Below are positions 45,522 to 57,494 of a stretch of 64,000 nucleotides of DNA, one piece after another; positions within the stretch are counted from its first letter, which is position 1; each line of letters starts with the position of its first letter. The stretch comes from Angiostrongylus vasorum (lineage: Eukaryota; Nematoda; Chromadorea; Rhabditida; Metastrongylidae), in the NCBI GenBank assembly GCA_018806985.1, contig JADANN010000065.1, forward strand, positions 1 through 64,000, in the 5' to 3' direction. A program made the translations under genes and the position numbers. The notes under the pieces were generated by a model, which was not told the origin of the DNA, searched no databases, and saw only the letters and a list, made by a program, of their open reading frames with translations.

Positions 45522-48500
45522 TGTATCACCTGTTCTGTCGTCTCGTTAATTATCAAGTGAATCGAGAGGGCACCGGAAAATCTTCCATCTTTCCCTACTG
45601 CGTGCAAGAGTAGCGCAGTGGGTCCTTTTCGTTTTAAGGACTCGACGAGCATCATACCTTTCTTCTAGGCTCTTTGTGAAAAAACTTTACCATCGGTTCA
45701 ATGGTCTTCCTGCAGCACGTTTGACATCCCCGGGGAATCCGGTCACTAACAGCTCTTGTCCATCGGTTGTCATTCATACGCATTACGTCTCCGGCCCACC
45801 TTATCTTCGACTGTTTGGTGTACAGAACGGCATCTACGACTTTTTATCGTTGACACGGGTCCAAGCTTCGGATCCCTTTCCTTTCTTGTGTGAAACGGGA
45901 TGCTCCTAGCATCGTCATTTCGACTGCGCGTTCAATAACGCTGAGTGATCTTATATCCCGCTTACGCAGCGACTAGGTTTGTGACGCATACGTTAGCGCA
46001 AGGAGTACCGTTGAGTCGAAAAGGTAGGCATGGAGTCGGGTGTTCTTTGTCCTCTTCACTACATCCTCGATGTTCTTGAAAGCTCCCTCAAGCCGCTCGT
46101 TTCGTTCCTGTCAACTCTGGCGTTAGGGTCGTTCATCATATTGATTTCCCGACTTAGATAGACGTAATTGGAGAAATCGGAGAAGTTCATTTCATTGAGC
46201 GCGAATGTGCCATACGTAACCAACACGTTCCTCAAGAACATCGTTTCTGTGAGATTTAGTGGAACACCATTTTTTTCCACACGCATCATCAAAGTCGGCA
46301 ATTATTCGTTCTGCTTGGTTAATGTTTGGCGTTATAAGTCATCAGCAAAGCGAAGATGGTGTAATTGTCGAACAACGATTTTCACTCCCGTATTATCCCA
46401 TTCCAATGTTCGCATCACGTTTTCAACGGTGGGGGGTTAATAATCTTGGCGAGGTGGTATGGTCTTCTTTAATCTCTCTTTTGACGTCGATGCTAGTATC
46501 GTTGTACAATGGCGATATCTTGGTTCCAAAATTTTTTATACAGCTCATGAAAAATCTTTATATACTAATTAGGGACGTCCTGACTGTCCACGGCTTCTAT
46601 GACTGCTTCTATCACAACTAAGTCAAAAGCCTTCCCTAAACCGATGAGATTGAGATTAACCAGTCTTCTGTACTCTCGGAATACATCGACGATCTTTGTT
46701 ATACACAGGATGTGGCCCTATCGCATCAAACCCTTTTCGAGACCCTGCTTGCTCACATTGGTGTCCTTTGTCCAGAATTCTGTCAATCCTATCTAATATG
46801 ACTCGAATGGAAAGTTTGTAGACGGCAGACAGCAAGCAGATTGAGCATAGTTGCCGACATCGTGAAGGTCGCTCTTCCTGAAAAAATAGAACGCTCTTGC
46901 TGATCCTGCATTGAGTAGGCAGGGCACCTTGTATTCAGACAGGCAACATGTAAAGAGCCGAGAGAGTGTGTTTATGAAGACTGGCAGAAGGTTCTTCGGG
47001 TGTCAAGATCGTATCCTGACCAGAAGTGGTGCTGTTCGATTTTTCACCGGCGAAATAGCATGTCGGATTTCGGAAGGAGAACCGATGGTACAATGTGTCC
47101 ATCCTTCTTTATTTCATATGAGGGCAGGATGGCGTAGCTACTAAAGAGATCTCAGTAGTAATCCTGAACGATTTTCTCTGTCTTTCAGGGCGCTCTCACT
47201 GTTCCATCTGAGCCTCGGCGTACAATCATCTTGGCTTTGTAATTGGCGAAGCTTGTTTCCCAACTTGGCGGCTTTTCTCCTTTTCGCGAGAAGTGAAATT
47301 TTGAACGAAGGAGGTGGTGGTCTGCTATAGAGTTTCTTGGGACTACAGCGAAATCGGTTTGGCAAAACTTTCGATTTACCATGACTTGGTCTATTTCGTT
47401 ATGGTGCTCTCTAATGGAAGACTCTTTCCGCATTGAAAGTGGAGCTTCTAAAATTGCGAGTTACCATTAATTATCTTGATCGTCATGACAAACTCAGAGA
47501 GCCCCTCGTCCTGATCGTTCCATTCCAATCTGTGGGTCCCAATACGACGTTCTTCAGACATTCTTCTGAGTTCAACCTTGGCGTTAAACTCACCAGTGAT
47601 GACCTTGAAAAACGTAGTCATAGCTTGATTTCGGTGCGTAAACGACGAAGATTGGCAAAGCCGATATTGATTCACATCAATTCAATCGTAAACGTCCTAT
47701 TCGGGTTCTTAGTTGTTGGAATGAATCGACGTTCATCGACAAACTCGTGTTGGCGAGAATGCCGACGCCGCCAACTCTTTTCACTGCCGCATGTTCCGAG
47801 GAACAGTTCTTCTCCGGTGTCAAAGACGGTGTTAAATGGGTGGCGTTGGCTCGTTTCGGCCACGCCGCTGAATACCTACCTTATCTTTCTTGCTTGCATG
47901 ATCAAGTCTTCTATCGAGAACTCGGATGCAAGTGTAAGTGCATTGTAGATACAGATCGTCACCTTAGTTCTTTGCGATCCAGGCAGCTTACATTGGCCCT
48001 GAGATTTTAGCAGCCTTTCCGTACTCGTCCTACCCAACGCCACCGAACCGAAAGCTCTTTCGGAGTCAGGGTTATTATTTTACTGTGTTCAGCTTTTTGA
48101 AGGGTGCGTGTGGTGCTGTTGTCGGAGGGCCTTGCAACACACACGTGGAATCGGTCCCCGCGCCTGTGGCTCACCAAGCCTTCCATCCCTCCGAGGTAGG
48201 CAAATTGGTACTGGAGTTGTCTGGGAAGATAGCAACACTGGCCCGATACATCCGTAGGCTACTGAGAGTCGTTGTAATGGCCAGATATGCATTTAATCAC
48301 CTCTAACGATGCTTGAAGAAGTCGAATGCATTGTGCATCCCTCAGGGATTGATCAACGCCAATCTCCGTAGACATGGAGCTTGTTTGTTGGAGGCGACTC
48401 CTAACCGTCTTCCATATAATGCCTTGTCACATGGTTACAGGCTTTTCAGCAGAACAGACTCCTAAAGTACAATCTCCATAACACGCTCACGCAAGCATAC

Positions 48501-48655
48501 GTCCTCGTAAATAAAGAAGGTGTGGGCCGAATCCCATAATTTCACTTTTTGGCCCACGACTAACCCCCCTATACCCCACCTGGAGACGCGGCAGGTAGCC
48601 TCGCGACTAATCGGCTCAAAATCCATCATATGAGGGACATCCGTGGTTGCAATAC
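45522..48655 (-). mobile_element. RTE lineage-1 retrotransposon, copy 3, heavily decayed
   Basis: 3' end at CTGTATCACCTG (45525); 5' leader to 48655. Reverse-transcriptase and endonuclease frames are fragmented, including a deletion around the DLE and GDFNA segment near 47610. A SINE interrupts the leader at 48102-48362. This is the oldest-looking of the three copies. Long plus-strand frames over it (for example 47433-47948) are antisense artefacts. Confidence 0.85.
48102..48362 (+). mobile_element. tRNA-derived SINE-A, copy 6 (nested in RTE copy 3)
   Basis: GTGCGTGTGGTGCTGTTGTC head, GGAATCGGTCCCCGC box B, the full body, ending CAGGGATTGATCAACGCC. RTE sequence resumes at 48363. Confidence 0.75.
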
Positions 48656-48659
48656 AGTA

Positions 48660-50130
48660 ATCATCGGGAAATTGTCAAGAGATATTGAAGAGCTAAAGTG
48701 GAACACAGGGAGGAGCACAATTTTTCACAAGCAGCTCGTTTTCTGATGGACAATCGCTATGATGAATCATTTCTTATCATAGTTTTTATGAATCATGTTA
48801 CACTGAATTGGTGAATATCAAAACCATAAACTAAACATGTTAATATTTTTTTGCACAATTTAAAGAAATCCACTAAATCGAGACAGCACTTCGATGGTAT
48901 AGTGCACGAATTTTATTTCACCTTACATAAGGATTAGATATGGTACAACAACATGGGAAAATTAACACAAGGAAATTACGGATGCATAGAAGTTGGAGAC
49001 CCACCAAAAATTGGTGCTGTGACCGGACAATAAACGACAACCGTAAGAAATATGTGCGCAGTATCTCTTGCGGGAGCATATGGAGCGTAGATCTTGACTA
49101 CAATGCGTACTCCGATAGCTCTCCAATAACACTTTGTTCGGTAATACCGCTATGCGAAATTTTCAGCGTTGATGAAAGGGTTGAGAGAACTGAGACTAAC
49201 AGCATTGGCCGCGGTTTCTTGCATCCACATCATCCTTGAACACTGTAATCACAATTTTCTTCTAATTTTCATCACAGCTTTCTTCTAATTTTCATGGAAC
49301 TTCCGCATTGAGAAAAGCTTTCCGAAAAAACGGATCAAATAATAAACTGGTGTTCCCCTTAAGGAGCACTGCTACCTACAAGTTGTGGTCCAAATGAGAG
49401 AGTATGCTTGGTTTTCCCAACTAAATATTGTGGAACGGATTTTCACTACTGCGCGACATCTTAAACGGCTACATGTTTCCCTTTTTTTCTCCATTAAATC
49501 GTCAAAATTTAAATACTTGTTCTAAAAAACTGAAAGAGGAAAAAGGGAACACTAAGCCTTTTAAGAAACATCACTTCAAAATGAACTTTGTAGAGAAATC
49601 GGAATAAATTAGTGACATTAGTAAGTTTATTCATGCGGAGTTAAACGTGTTAGGAAAAATTCTATCTCCGCCATGGCAAGGCTTGTAACGTCACCAGATG
49701 GAACGCTTGAGAAGATAATAGAAATCATTTCTTAACATTAGTTTAACTATGGGTGCGGGCACAAACCAACAGAAGTCTACTTTGTTGCATTACGCCAAGT
49801 AAAGGAGCCTTATAATTATGCCGTGCAGTTGCGCAGTGTGCGAGTTGGCTAGTGGATTAGGGAGTTGGTCGGATTTGTCTTTTGTCCGCCAACTGTATGT
49901 GGAATGCTCGACTTTATATGAATTCGCCACGCGGGACTTTTTTTTCCGTTACTGTCTTGAACAACCTCGACTTTAGGTTATAACAGTTTATAACAACAAC
50001 AACGATACAATAATAATATGTGATATTTGACGATAGGTAAGGTGGGTGGATACGAGCGAGGTTGAAATGAGAACAAGTGATACGCTTGAAGGATGGTAGG
50101 CGCGCACTAGAGTTGGAGCCCGGAAGAATT
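48660..50130. other. Stretch without recognised genes
   Basis: Only short frames. The longest (48940-49239, plus, 99 codons) has no motif, no copy elsewhere and no splice context. (CAA)-type run near 49990-50010. Confidence 0.4.
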
Positions 50131-50131
50131 G

Positions 50132-51423
50132 CGAACACAAATGCGTTATTCAGTACACTTGAAAGAGAGGCACTGCGAAGCTAGAAAACTTGTTCGTTTT
50201 CGTACAACTCGACGGGAAATCGTGCGGACACTTCGGTGGTGCCTTTTTTTTTGTTGAACCTCTTATGCGCTCAACATAACCTGAAAATTTGACTTGTTCT
50301 GACTAATTCCAAGTTTTGAATCTACATTTATGTCTAAACTACGTTCCTCACGGCCTTCCGTCGAAGTTGTAACCTTTTCTTTCAGAAACATTCATTTTGC
50401 TGTCAATATATGGAATGGAAAAAAAACGCGGTGTGTTATTACAATGAAGCTGACGTTCCGGAGGATTTCTCTTCCCTCTGAGCACGGAACGATCAGGTTG
50501 GCTGCAATCGTCCCACCCAAACATTTCCATAACCCAACAGAGAAATTCTAAACCAGCATTTCATCTACCTTTAACACAGAGAAGCTTCTTTGCTCACTCA
50601 CCGCTTTCTGAGTCTTCGACTGAGTATGTCACGTGGAGAAGAACCGCTAGTAGGCTTGCTATTGGTGTGTGGTGGCATTCATGTTGCTCGAAGATGAGCG
50701 ACAAAGTGAAGTTTCTTCAATATGTTTTTTCGGTTATCTCGACATCTAACTCATGTAGAGCTACCACAAAGTCCCACCTTTACCACTATAGTCCAATAGT
50801 TTCTTATATTATTAGTTCTCCAACTTCTTACATTCCACGTTTTTTCGCTGCTGCAAGGTTGGACATGGACTTCCTTTAGCGATCGTGGACAGGATTTTGA
50901 GGATTTCGTCCGAAAATATGCGAAAATTAATACGCACTTGGCCTGTGGGGTCTTGCTGTCTAATGAACGCTCAAGAAAAAATGAGATGGCCTTAGTGCAT
51001 TGTAATATTTTGTTTGTCAACAATTTTTTTCATGGCATACGTGGGGCAGTGATAAAGATTTCATAAAACACACTCGAAACCCTGGTTCGCCGTAACAAAT
51101 TTCACTGTCTTAGTTGATGTATAAATACTTTCGTCTGGAAAAAGAAAACTACATTGACGTTCCAGTTAATTTGAGAATACCTTGCCTTTTCCTGCTGTTG
51201 CTGTTGTTGTGCTGTCAATGGCTCAAGTTAGATTCAAAAAATTGGAATTAGTCAGAACAAGTCAAATTTTCAGGCGATGTTGAGCGCATAAGAGGTTCAA
51301 CAAAAAAAAGGCACCACCGAAGTGCACGCACGATTTCCCGTCGAGTTGTATGAAAACGAACAAGTTTTCTAGCTCTTCACAGTTCCTCTCTTTCGAATGT
51401 ACTTAATAACGCATTTGTGTTCG
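50132..51423. mobile_element. DNA element with about 190-base terminal inverted repeats
   Basis: 50132-50323 and 51229-51423 are inverted copies: CGAACACAAATGCGTTATT at the outer ends, GAAAACTTGTTCGTTTTC in the arms and GACTAATTCC with TTGAATCTA at the inner ends. The 900-base interior has no transposase I recognise. It includes an internal piece of element X (50325-50428) and, at 50449-50485, a sequence like the Penelope tail motif. Arms of this length suggest a non-autonomous fold-back or DNA transposon. No clear target duplication. Confidence 0.7.
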
Positions 51424-51477
51424 AAATTTCTTAATAGCTATTTTCAGTGCGACTCTTCGGAGAGGGAGAGGTGACGA

Positions 51478-51790
51478 GTGAAACGCGCCAAAAAATATGC
51501 CGCAGGGATGTCATGCCAAGTGGTCCATCCAATGTTGTTGGCGGCGCCGCAAAAAATGGAAGTGTCGGCTCCGAGCAACGACAATCCTCCACGGACTGAG
51601 CCATTCACTGGAAGCAGTGGATGCCGGAAAGAGCCCATCGCTGGAGAGCGATGCCGCTACACTAGACAAGGATGGGAGTGGAGTCTTGGAGTGGCTCGAA
51701 AGGGTGAGCAATACAGCCACTCATCGTTCATGAAACAGCAACGGACTGTAAAAAATAAAAAGATAGAGCTCTCGGCGCTGATGAATCCCT
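51478..51790 (+). other. Open frame of 104 codons, unrecognised
   Basis: Reads KRAKKYAAGMSCQVVHPML and KMEVSAPSNDNP. An overlapping frame reads SHSLEAVDAGKSPSLESD and LDKDGSGVLEWLERV, which also looks protein-like, suggesting a frameshift in a former exon near 51590. The 3' end runs into the SINE at 51756. Confidence 0.3.
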
Positions 51791-52033
51791 GAGGGAGGCG
51801 CCATGGATTCGACTTCATTGTGTGTCGTTGGAGGTGACTGATTGCATATCTGGCGTTTACAATGACTCATGGTGGCATGCCGATGTATCGAGCCAGTACC
51901 GCCATCCTCCCAGACGAGTCTGGTACCAATTTGCCGACCGCGAAGGGATGGAAGGCTTGGTCGGCCATGGGCGCGGGGATCGATTCGACGTGTGTGTTGC
52001 AGTGGCGCCTCCAACCACTACGCCACACGCGTC
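51756..52033 (-). mobile_element. tRNA-derived SINE-A, copy 7
   Basis: Head GACGCGTGTGGCGTAGTGG at 52033 (minus), GAATCGATCCCCGCGCC box B, the full body, tail AGCTCTATCTTTTTA. Among the least damaged copies. Confidence 0.8.
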
Positions 52034-52317
52034 AAAGGAGTGTGATGAACAGCAATAGATTTCCTACACACCTTCAGGATGAAGCCATAGAAATGTAACG
52101 TAGCGGAACGTTTGGAGTATTCCATGCAGAGAATTACGTAGTGGATTGCAGCGAACTAAATACCAGATTAGTTACAGTCATCAAGATCAACACCATTTAT
52201 CTTTCATCTGGAAGCTCTCTCTCTGCGAAATCCGATACTTAAACCCATTAGTGGAAAACATTATGATTAAACCGACCATTTCACCACAAAGAAATTAACT
52301 TCCTGGAATCCAAACTT

Positions 52318-52800
52318 CGGTGTCGCTCGGCCAACTGGCTCTAAACATTAACGGGAGATGGGGGCCAAGAAAGTGTTAACGAACAAACAGTGCAAAGTTG
52401 TTTAAGAAATTTGCTCATTTCGAATTCGCTCATGAGGGGGAGGAGAGGTCGCGGACGTGGTTCCACTATTGATGACGATGAATTTAAGAATTTTTTGAAT
52501 GCATATGCTCGCACGACATTTCGAAAACATGTAACAGAGTTCGGTGTAAGCATCTTAACTCTTTAAGAACACCTGAAGAAGATTTCGAAGTCGGAAAGGC
52601 TCGATAAAAGGATTTCGCGCGAACTGACCGAAAAAGAGAGAAATCCACGTGTTCGGCTCACGACCTTTCTGTTAACGACCTTTCTTCTACAAAATCACCG
52701 ACCTCTTCCACAATCAGAAACAAAGTCGAGGCCTGAACTGCCTTCGAGGACATCATTGTCACTGGAAATTCAGGATATTGTGCAACCGTTGTAAGCACAC
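52318..52800 (+). pseudogene. Mariner-like transposase relic, N-terminal part
   Basis: The frame reads RGRGSTIDDDEFKNFLNAYA, RTTFRKHVTEFGVSILTL, a stop, EHLKKISKSERLDKR, ISRELTEKERNPRV. This fits the mariner paired-type DNA-binding region (IDDEKLKELVE, REIAEELNVSHSTV, HLKQIGKVKKLDKW, HELTENQ). It lacks the catalytic domain. Confidence 0.6.
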
Positions 52801-52934
52801 TTGTTTCTAGTGGAAAAAAATGTGTATATTCTGCTAGTCTTTACTTTGATTGATGAATTTTATTCTGGGCTGAGATATACCACTTTGAAAAGAGGAACAG
52901 CTTGAAATTCTGTATTTATTTCCGAACAACCTAT

Positions 52935-52963
52935 CATACATATACATATACATATACATATAC

Positions 52964-53010
<47 letters not shown>
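52935..53010. repeat. (CATATA)n / (TA)n microsatellite
   Basis: Five CATATA-type units, then about 22 TA dinucleotides. 52800-52930 and 53015-53340 hold nothing recognised. Confidence 0.95.
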
Positions 53011-53012
<2 letters not shown>

Positions 53013-53343
53013 GAGAGGTATGGGCAGTTTCGTGTCCGTGATCGGAGCTTTAACGCCTTCGGATAGGTTAGTGGTCTTGTATGAACGAGTTTATTTAAAG
53101 CACCGTTGTTACGAGACAAAAGAAGTCGAGAAATTCAAAGTTATACTGATGCAGAGCGTATTTATTGACCATTACTAATAGTAGAAAATCAGAAACTTGC
53201 ACTAAAAAAGTGTTACATCGTCAAGCTGGAAATGAGTTCAGTCCTTATACACTTTTTTTGCTGTTACGTTCTTAAGTGAAGTCGAGCTTACCTAAGTTTA
53301 GAATTTTCGAGTTAATTAGTGGTTTTCCATTTTCATTTTGTAG

Positions 53344-55112
53344 GAACGTGGACCTGGGAGTAATTATAATCACTATGACCTCGTTGGTGGTGGTGTAGTT
53401 GAACTGATGGAAACGCTAGAAGAGAGTTTGTAACCACAATTGCTTTTCAAATCAGTAGGTGAATTTTTTCGTCCATATGTTATAGCATTTTTTTATTTGC
53501 TTATAGACGGCGAAGTTTCCAATGATGCCCGAGATTCTAGGAGCTGGCGGATAAAACGACGTTTCCACTCATTGTGGGATTCTTCCAGCAACGATGGCTG
53601 GAATGTGTATTTCTATCGCTTCATTCTCTATTCATGGTGAAATAACTATCAAGTAAGTTGTTTGAATAACGAGCGTGATTTACATCCAATTAAGTATTTG
53701 AATTTTTATCAACAACAGTATGTGCGGATACGTGTATTCATCACTCTGTAAGGCGAATCACAGTTGGTAACAAGAAAGAACAATTAGTTTCATTTCATAG
53801 CGCTATGTGTAAGCAAGCTACTGGTGTATATCCAACGAATTTCCGCGTACGTCTGGATGCACTAGCTCGTGTTTTGTATTGCCCACAGAAACCTCTGTTC
53901 ACTACTGGATCAATGGGTTATCTAAAGTGAAATCAATTCTTTATTTCCAAAAATCTTTTCAAAGTTGAGTTCGTTTCTTTGTTATTACCTTGTCCGAAAA
54001 GTAGTGCTAGTTGTTTGGACCCATTTTTTTAAAAAAATTCTAGCTTAACCAAAAGTATTTTCTTCTAAGATCATCATCATTAAAAAGGATAAAGGGTGAA
54101 GCTTTCGGCACTGATTAATCCATGATGGATGCGCCATGCATTGGACTTCATTAAGTGTCATGTGGAGGTAATCGAATGCAAATCAGACCTTCACAGTGAC
54201 TCGCACTGGCCTAGCGATGTATCGAGTCAGTGCTGCTACCCTCCCAGACAAGTGTGGTACCAATTTGCCGACCCCGGAGGGATGGAAGGCTTGGCAACGT
54301 ATTCTTTTTTATCAACAATTACATGAGTTCCACTTTCTTAAAAGTCTAGAATTCTGGAATTGATAAATGCTTCAAAGTTATTTTGTATTGTCTACTAAAC
54401 TTCTGCTCTAATGGTTTCCTCAAGTTTGAGGAAGGAATATTTGGATAATCTCGCTGTTGATAATCACGAAATGACTGTGCGCTTTTTGCGTCCCGTGTAG
54501 GCGCTCTTGATGTGGATACCGCAGCAGGTTCAACAAGCTATTTTCCGTATTGTAGCCACTTTATTCCATTTCTGTCACAAGTAAGAAGATTCGCTGATTA
54601 TCACTCGGCTGTAGATGAAGGCGTTTTCAGATCAGTAGGTTCTTAGGTAAATTTCTGGACTTTTTTTAACTTCATGCTTTATAGCCTTGGTTTTTGCCGC
54701 CTTATTAGCGATCTTATCGCGATCAAGAGGCCAACTTGGATGGAACTATTCAGGAAGTCTTCGAGGACTCCACTCGTAAATAGTGATCTGGAATTAGACA
54801 TTCTTTTTTATGACAATGTATTACTAGTTTAACAAGTCCTAGTAAGTTTCTTCCAGACAATTTCATTTTTTGGTTGGATGAAGATGACATTATCTATCCT
54901 GGAATGCGTGTTTCCGGAGACGAGGTAATTAATGGGAGACCTATTGCGCTTTCTGAATTGGTAGGTTAGGTTGCTTTTTTTCTGCTGAGATTTTTTGTGC
55001 TTTATATGTAATTAGAACGACGATTTCAATGCGAATAGTAAGAACTGCATTAAACAAGACGTTTCAACTTTTCTTAGAACCTCTGAACCTGATATAGTTG
55101 ACCAGATGAGTT
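53344..55112 (+). pseudogene. rpb-2: RNA polymerase II second-largest subunit (RPB2) relic
   Basis: RPB2 forms the wall and part of the active cleft of Pol II. Blocks appear in the right order: 53344-53427 YDLVGGGVVELMETLEE; 53507-53652 AKFPMMPEIL, a TAA, then THCGILPATMAGMCIS; 53719-53929 [20 protein letters not shown] and [18 protein letters not shown]; 54600-54637 DYHSAVDEGVFRS; 54695-54780 RSYRDQEANLDG; 54880-54962 DEDDIIYPGMRVSGDEV; 55018-55110 VSTFLRTSEPDIVDQ. These align with the conserved RPB2 centre (THCEIHPSMILGVCAS, MGVYITNFHVR, PQKPLVTT, RVSGDDVI, STFLRSSETGIVDQ, remembered). The block ELPAGINxIVA to GYNQEDS is missing or unrecognisable, a SINE fills an intron, and the rest after 55112 is gone. 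A divergent, dying paralogue. Confidence 0.8.
54084..54296 (-). mobile_element. tRNA-derived SINE-A, copy 8 (5' truncated)
   Basis: Body and tail only (GGTACCAATTTGCCGACC, TGCATTGGACTTCATTAAG, CCCTTTATCCTTTTTA at the 3' end). It lies between RPB2 blocks, i.e. in a former intron. Confidence 0.75.
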
Positions 55113-55120
55113 GTTCAAAT

Positions 55121-55345
55121 ACGATCACAGTGATGCTGAGATATTTGCAAAACTCCGGATAGAAGGTGTATGCGCTGGGGGAACGAACGTGCGATTACTT
55201 TCTGGGGGCTATCGCGTTCACCACCGCACCATGCCGGTCCTTCGTTTTGCCTCTCTCTCAGCTGCAATCATCTATTTAACTGGAGCAGAAAAGCGGCCGG
55301 AACTGAGAACGGAGAACTGTACTTTACACATAAATATAATGGTAA
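55121..55345. mobile_element. Fold-back element, one-ended copy
   Basis: Begins GATGCTGAGATATTTGCAAA, then CCGGATAGAAGGTGTATGC and GTTCACCACCGCACCATG like the left half of 30388-30713. It abuts the point where RPB2 similarity ends. Confidence 0.6.
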
Positions 55346-55374
55346 GCCTTGATGCAAGTAGCTGTCCCATTGCC

Positions 55375-55865
55375 AACAGCCTTATTTGCGCGTAATATTT
55401 CGCAGACCATCTGAAATCAAGCAGTTTAGGCACTCCTTTAGGAGAGCCATAAGCTGCTGAATAGGTAAACCATGCATATTTATTGTTCCTTTATGTTCAA
55501 CAAGAAGTTTGCCAACGAATTGCATTACGGTGTCATTCGTTAGGTTCGTGTAAAGCGCAGTAACGTCGAAGGGCTCCATCACGTAAGCGTTGTTAGGGAG
55601 ACACATCACATAAACGTCCTAAAAAAGATTTTGGTGTTTATCAGATGAACTGGAATATGTTTAAGCAACCTGGTAAGTACTAGGCTAAGAAACAAGATCA
55701 TTCTATCCGTTGGCCCGTCTACACGGCTGATTACGAGTCTAGCCTTGAATGATGATAGATTGGTTGACGGAAGATCATCACATGACATCAACTTATACAT
55801 TTTAATAACTTCATCGATATCTTGAGTGCTTGCTGGCCAGACATCATTTTCGCACGATTGCAAAA
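55375..55865 (-). pseudogene. Penelope-like element, reverse-transcriptase fragment
   Basis: Two frames: SCENDVWPASTQDIDEV, FKARLVISRVDGPTDRM, LLKHIPVHLINT (55863-55606), then MEPFDVTALYTNLTND and KGTINMHGLPIQQLMALL (55609-55382). The FDVTALYTNV-type motif and the upstream KARxVISxVxGPTDRI block are those of Penelope-like reverse transcriptases in nematodes. The catalytic YxDD part is beyond the break. Confidence 0.75.
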
Positions 55866-55869
55866 GTAA

Positions 55870-56600
55870 CCATGCTGAGCTGTTTTCATCTTCTCTCCAC
55901 TGTCGTCAAAACCTTTACGAATCAGCATTAAATTTCAAGAACACCGACACTCGCTTTCTAATAGCCAGGAATTCATTTCGAATTCAAAGCTCACTCATGC
56001 CTAGTGTTTCACCGCTTTCTCTAAATGCAGATTTGTTTACGAACTCAAATTGAGATCATTGCTGCGTAAGTGGTCCGGAAAAGTATAGCTCACTGCCCAC
56101 AAGGTATTCAATACGCATCCGTTTGAGCATCCGACAGTGAACGAACACAAACCCTGAAAAATTTCGGACAAGTGTTAATTTAATGCTTTCGAAAGACTCT
56201 AATCTTATAGAACATCACCTGAGAAACAGCTTCAGACGAAAAATGCCATATATGCTTTCTCGCAACGTCAAACTTTCTGGTCGTGTACTCCAGCCACTAT
56301 TTCCACTGCAACGTGTTTCTGTAGTTTTCAACAGCAATTAATTTCTACTATAATTTTTATGTCAAAATGCCTTTTATTGAGTGTTTTGTGGTTGTTTTGT
56401 TGTGGAAACACCTAATAACGAGAACGTTTTCCACAAAACTTGAATTTCATGACTGCGCAACTCCGCCGCTTTGTAGTTAAACACGCATAAATTCTTCTTA
56501 GAGAGCAATTTACCAATGGAAACATTGCATTCTGCTACGCAAATATGAATTCTATTTAAACCACAAGCTTCATTACATTTTATGCATTGAACTCGTCATT
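55870..56600 (+). repeat. 5' flank of delta-H1 copy 3
   Basis: Inverse of 28380-29060 and, from 56190 on, same as 5930-6340. Contains the hairpin TTTTGTTGTGGAAAC with GTTTTCCACAAAA (56390-56440). No gene seen. Confidence 0.7.
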
Positions 56601-56857
56601 AGAGAGCTTTTTTCCAAGCGCGACACCACACAGTGTCAGGCAATTTAGGTCCGCAGGAGGGTTAACATAGTTGGATGCGCGGAGGGGGGAACCCGGCGTG
56701 ACAGAAAAGCCGTAGCAACGGACGACAGTCAGCTAATTGTTCGCCAATTAGACCCCCCAAGACTAAGATTGTCAAGAAGATCGACAGCAATGCTGTAAAG
56801 CCGAAAGCAAAGAAACCAAAGGCTTCCGTCTCTGAGACGAAGAAACTTAAGGAATAG
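56601..56857 (+). pseudogene. Delta-H1, copy 3
   Basis: Same promoter-to-tail junction as 6339-6595, ending KKLKE then TAG at 56855. It faces H1-D, 2 kb away, in the same convergent layout as in U1 and U2. Confidence 0.82.
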
Positions 56858-57026
56858 ATTCGTCACCATATATATCCAGTATTCCAGAGATCTCTCGTAC
56901 ATAGTTGTATTTTTTTATGGAGTTGAATGAATATGTACCTCTCTGGAATTTGAAATAGTATCGCTTACTGGTCAAGTGTCGTCTGGGTATGTTGCTTGGA
57001 CTCAATGAACAGGAAAGCAGATTCCG

Positions 57027-57252
57027 GTCGATGCCAACAAGTTTGCGCCTCGCCCGCTTGATAAGGAGGATTTTGGTTTTGCGAAAGCTCCCTGACATCG
57101 CCAAACCACGAGTATATCCAAACGGGACAACTACCTTTACTGTGGTGTGGATATTCGTGAGTTCATCTTGACAACTCAGCTTAGCAATGCTATTCAGCGA
57201 AACATTTGTAAGAGAGTAAAGCATTGTGGCGAAAAATCCTTATCATGGAAAA
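57027..57252 (+). pseudogene. Unrecognised conserved exon H, copy 3
   Basis: As 6764-6990, but with the A run at its expected length, so the frame runs through KHCGEKSLSWK to a donor (AAAA then GTAAGG). The TGA after the KAP residues remains. Confidence 0.5.
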
Positions 57253-57494
57253 GTAAGGCAAGAGTTTTACCTACATTAGTTCAACACTGTGTGAATAATG
57301 GAACGCTGACTTTGACGGTGACGGATTGGCAAGTTTGTTAAGCTGAAGCAAGAGGTAATGGATGTTCATGGATGATATTCATAATAAGACGGAAAGTTAC
57401 TAAATAGAAATTGGACATACAAAAATTTTTGGGTTATTCAAAAGTTTTCAAAAGAATCAGACGAGAGAATATATAGCAAATGAACCTGAGAGTG

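Noticed and set aside
47433..47948. 171-codon plus-strand frame, the longest in the window
   Set aside because: Antisense to the endonuclease part of RTE copy 3, which has matching sense motifs.
48940..49239. 99-codon plus-strand frame as a gene
   Set aside because: No motif, splice context or second copy; the reverse strand reads equally well.
52935..53010. CRISPR-like or satellite array
   Set aside because: Simple dinucleotide/hexanucleotide microsatellite without spacers; the sequence is eukaryotic.
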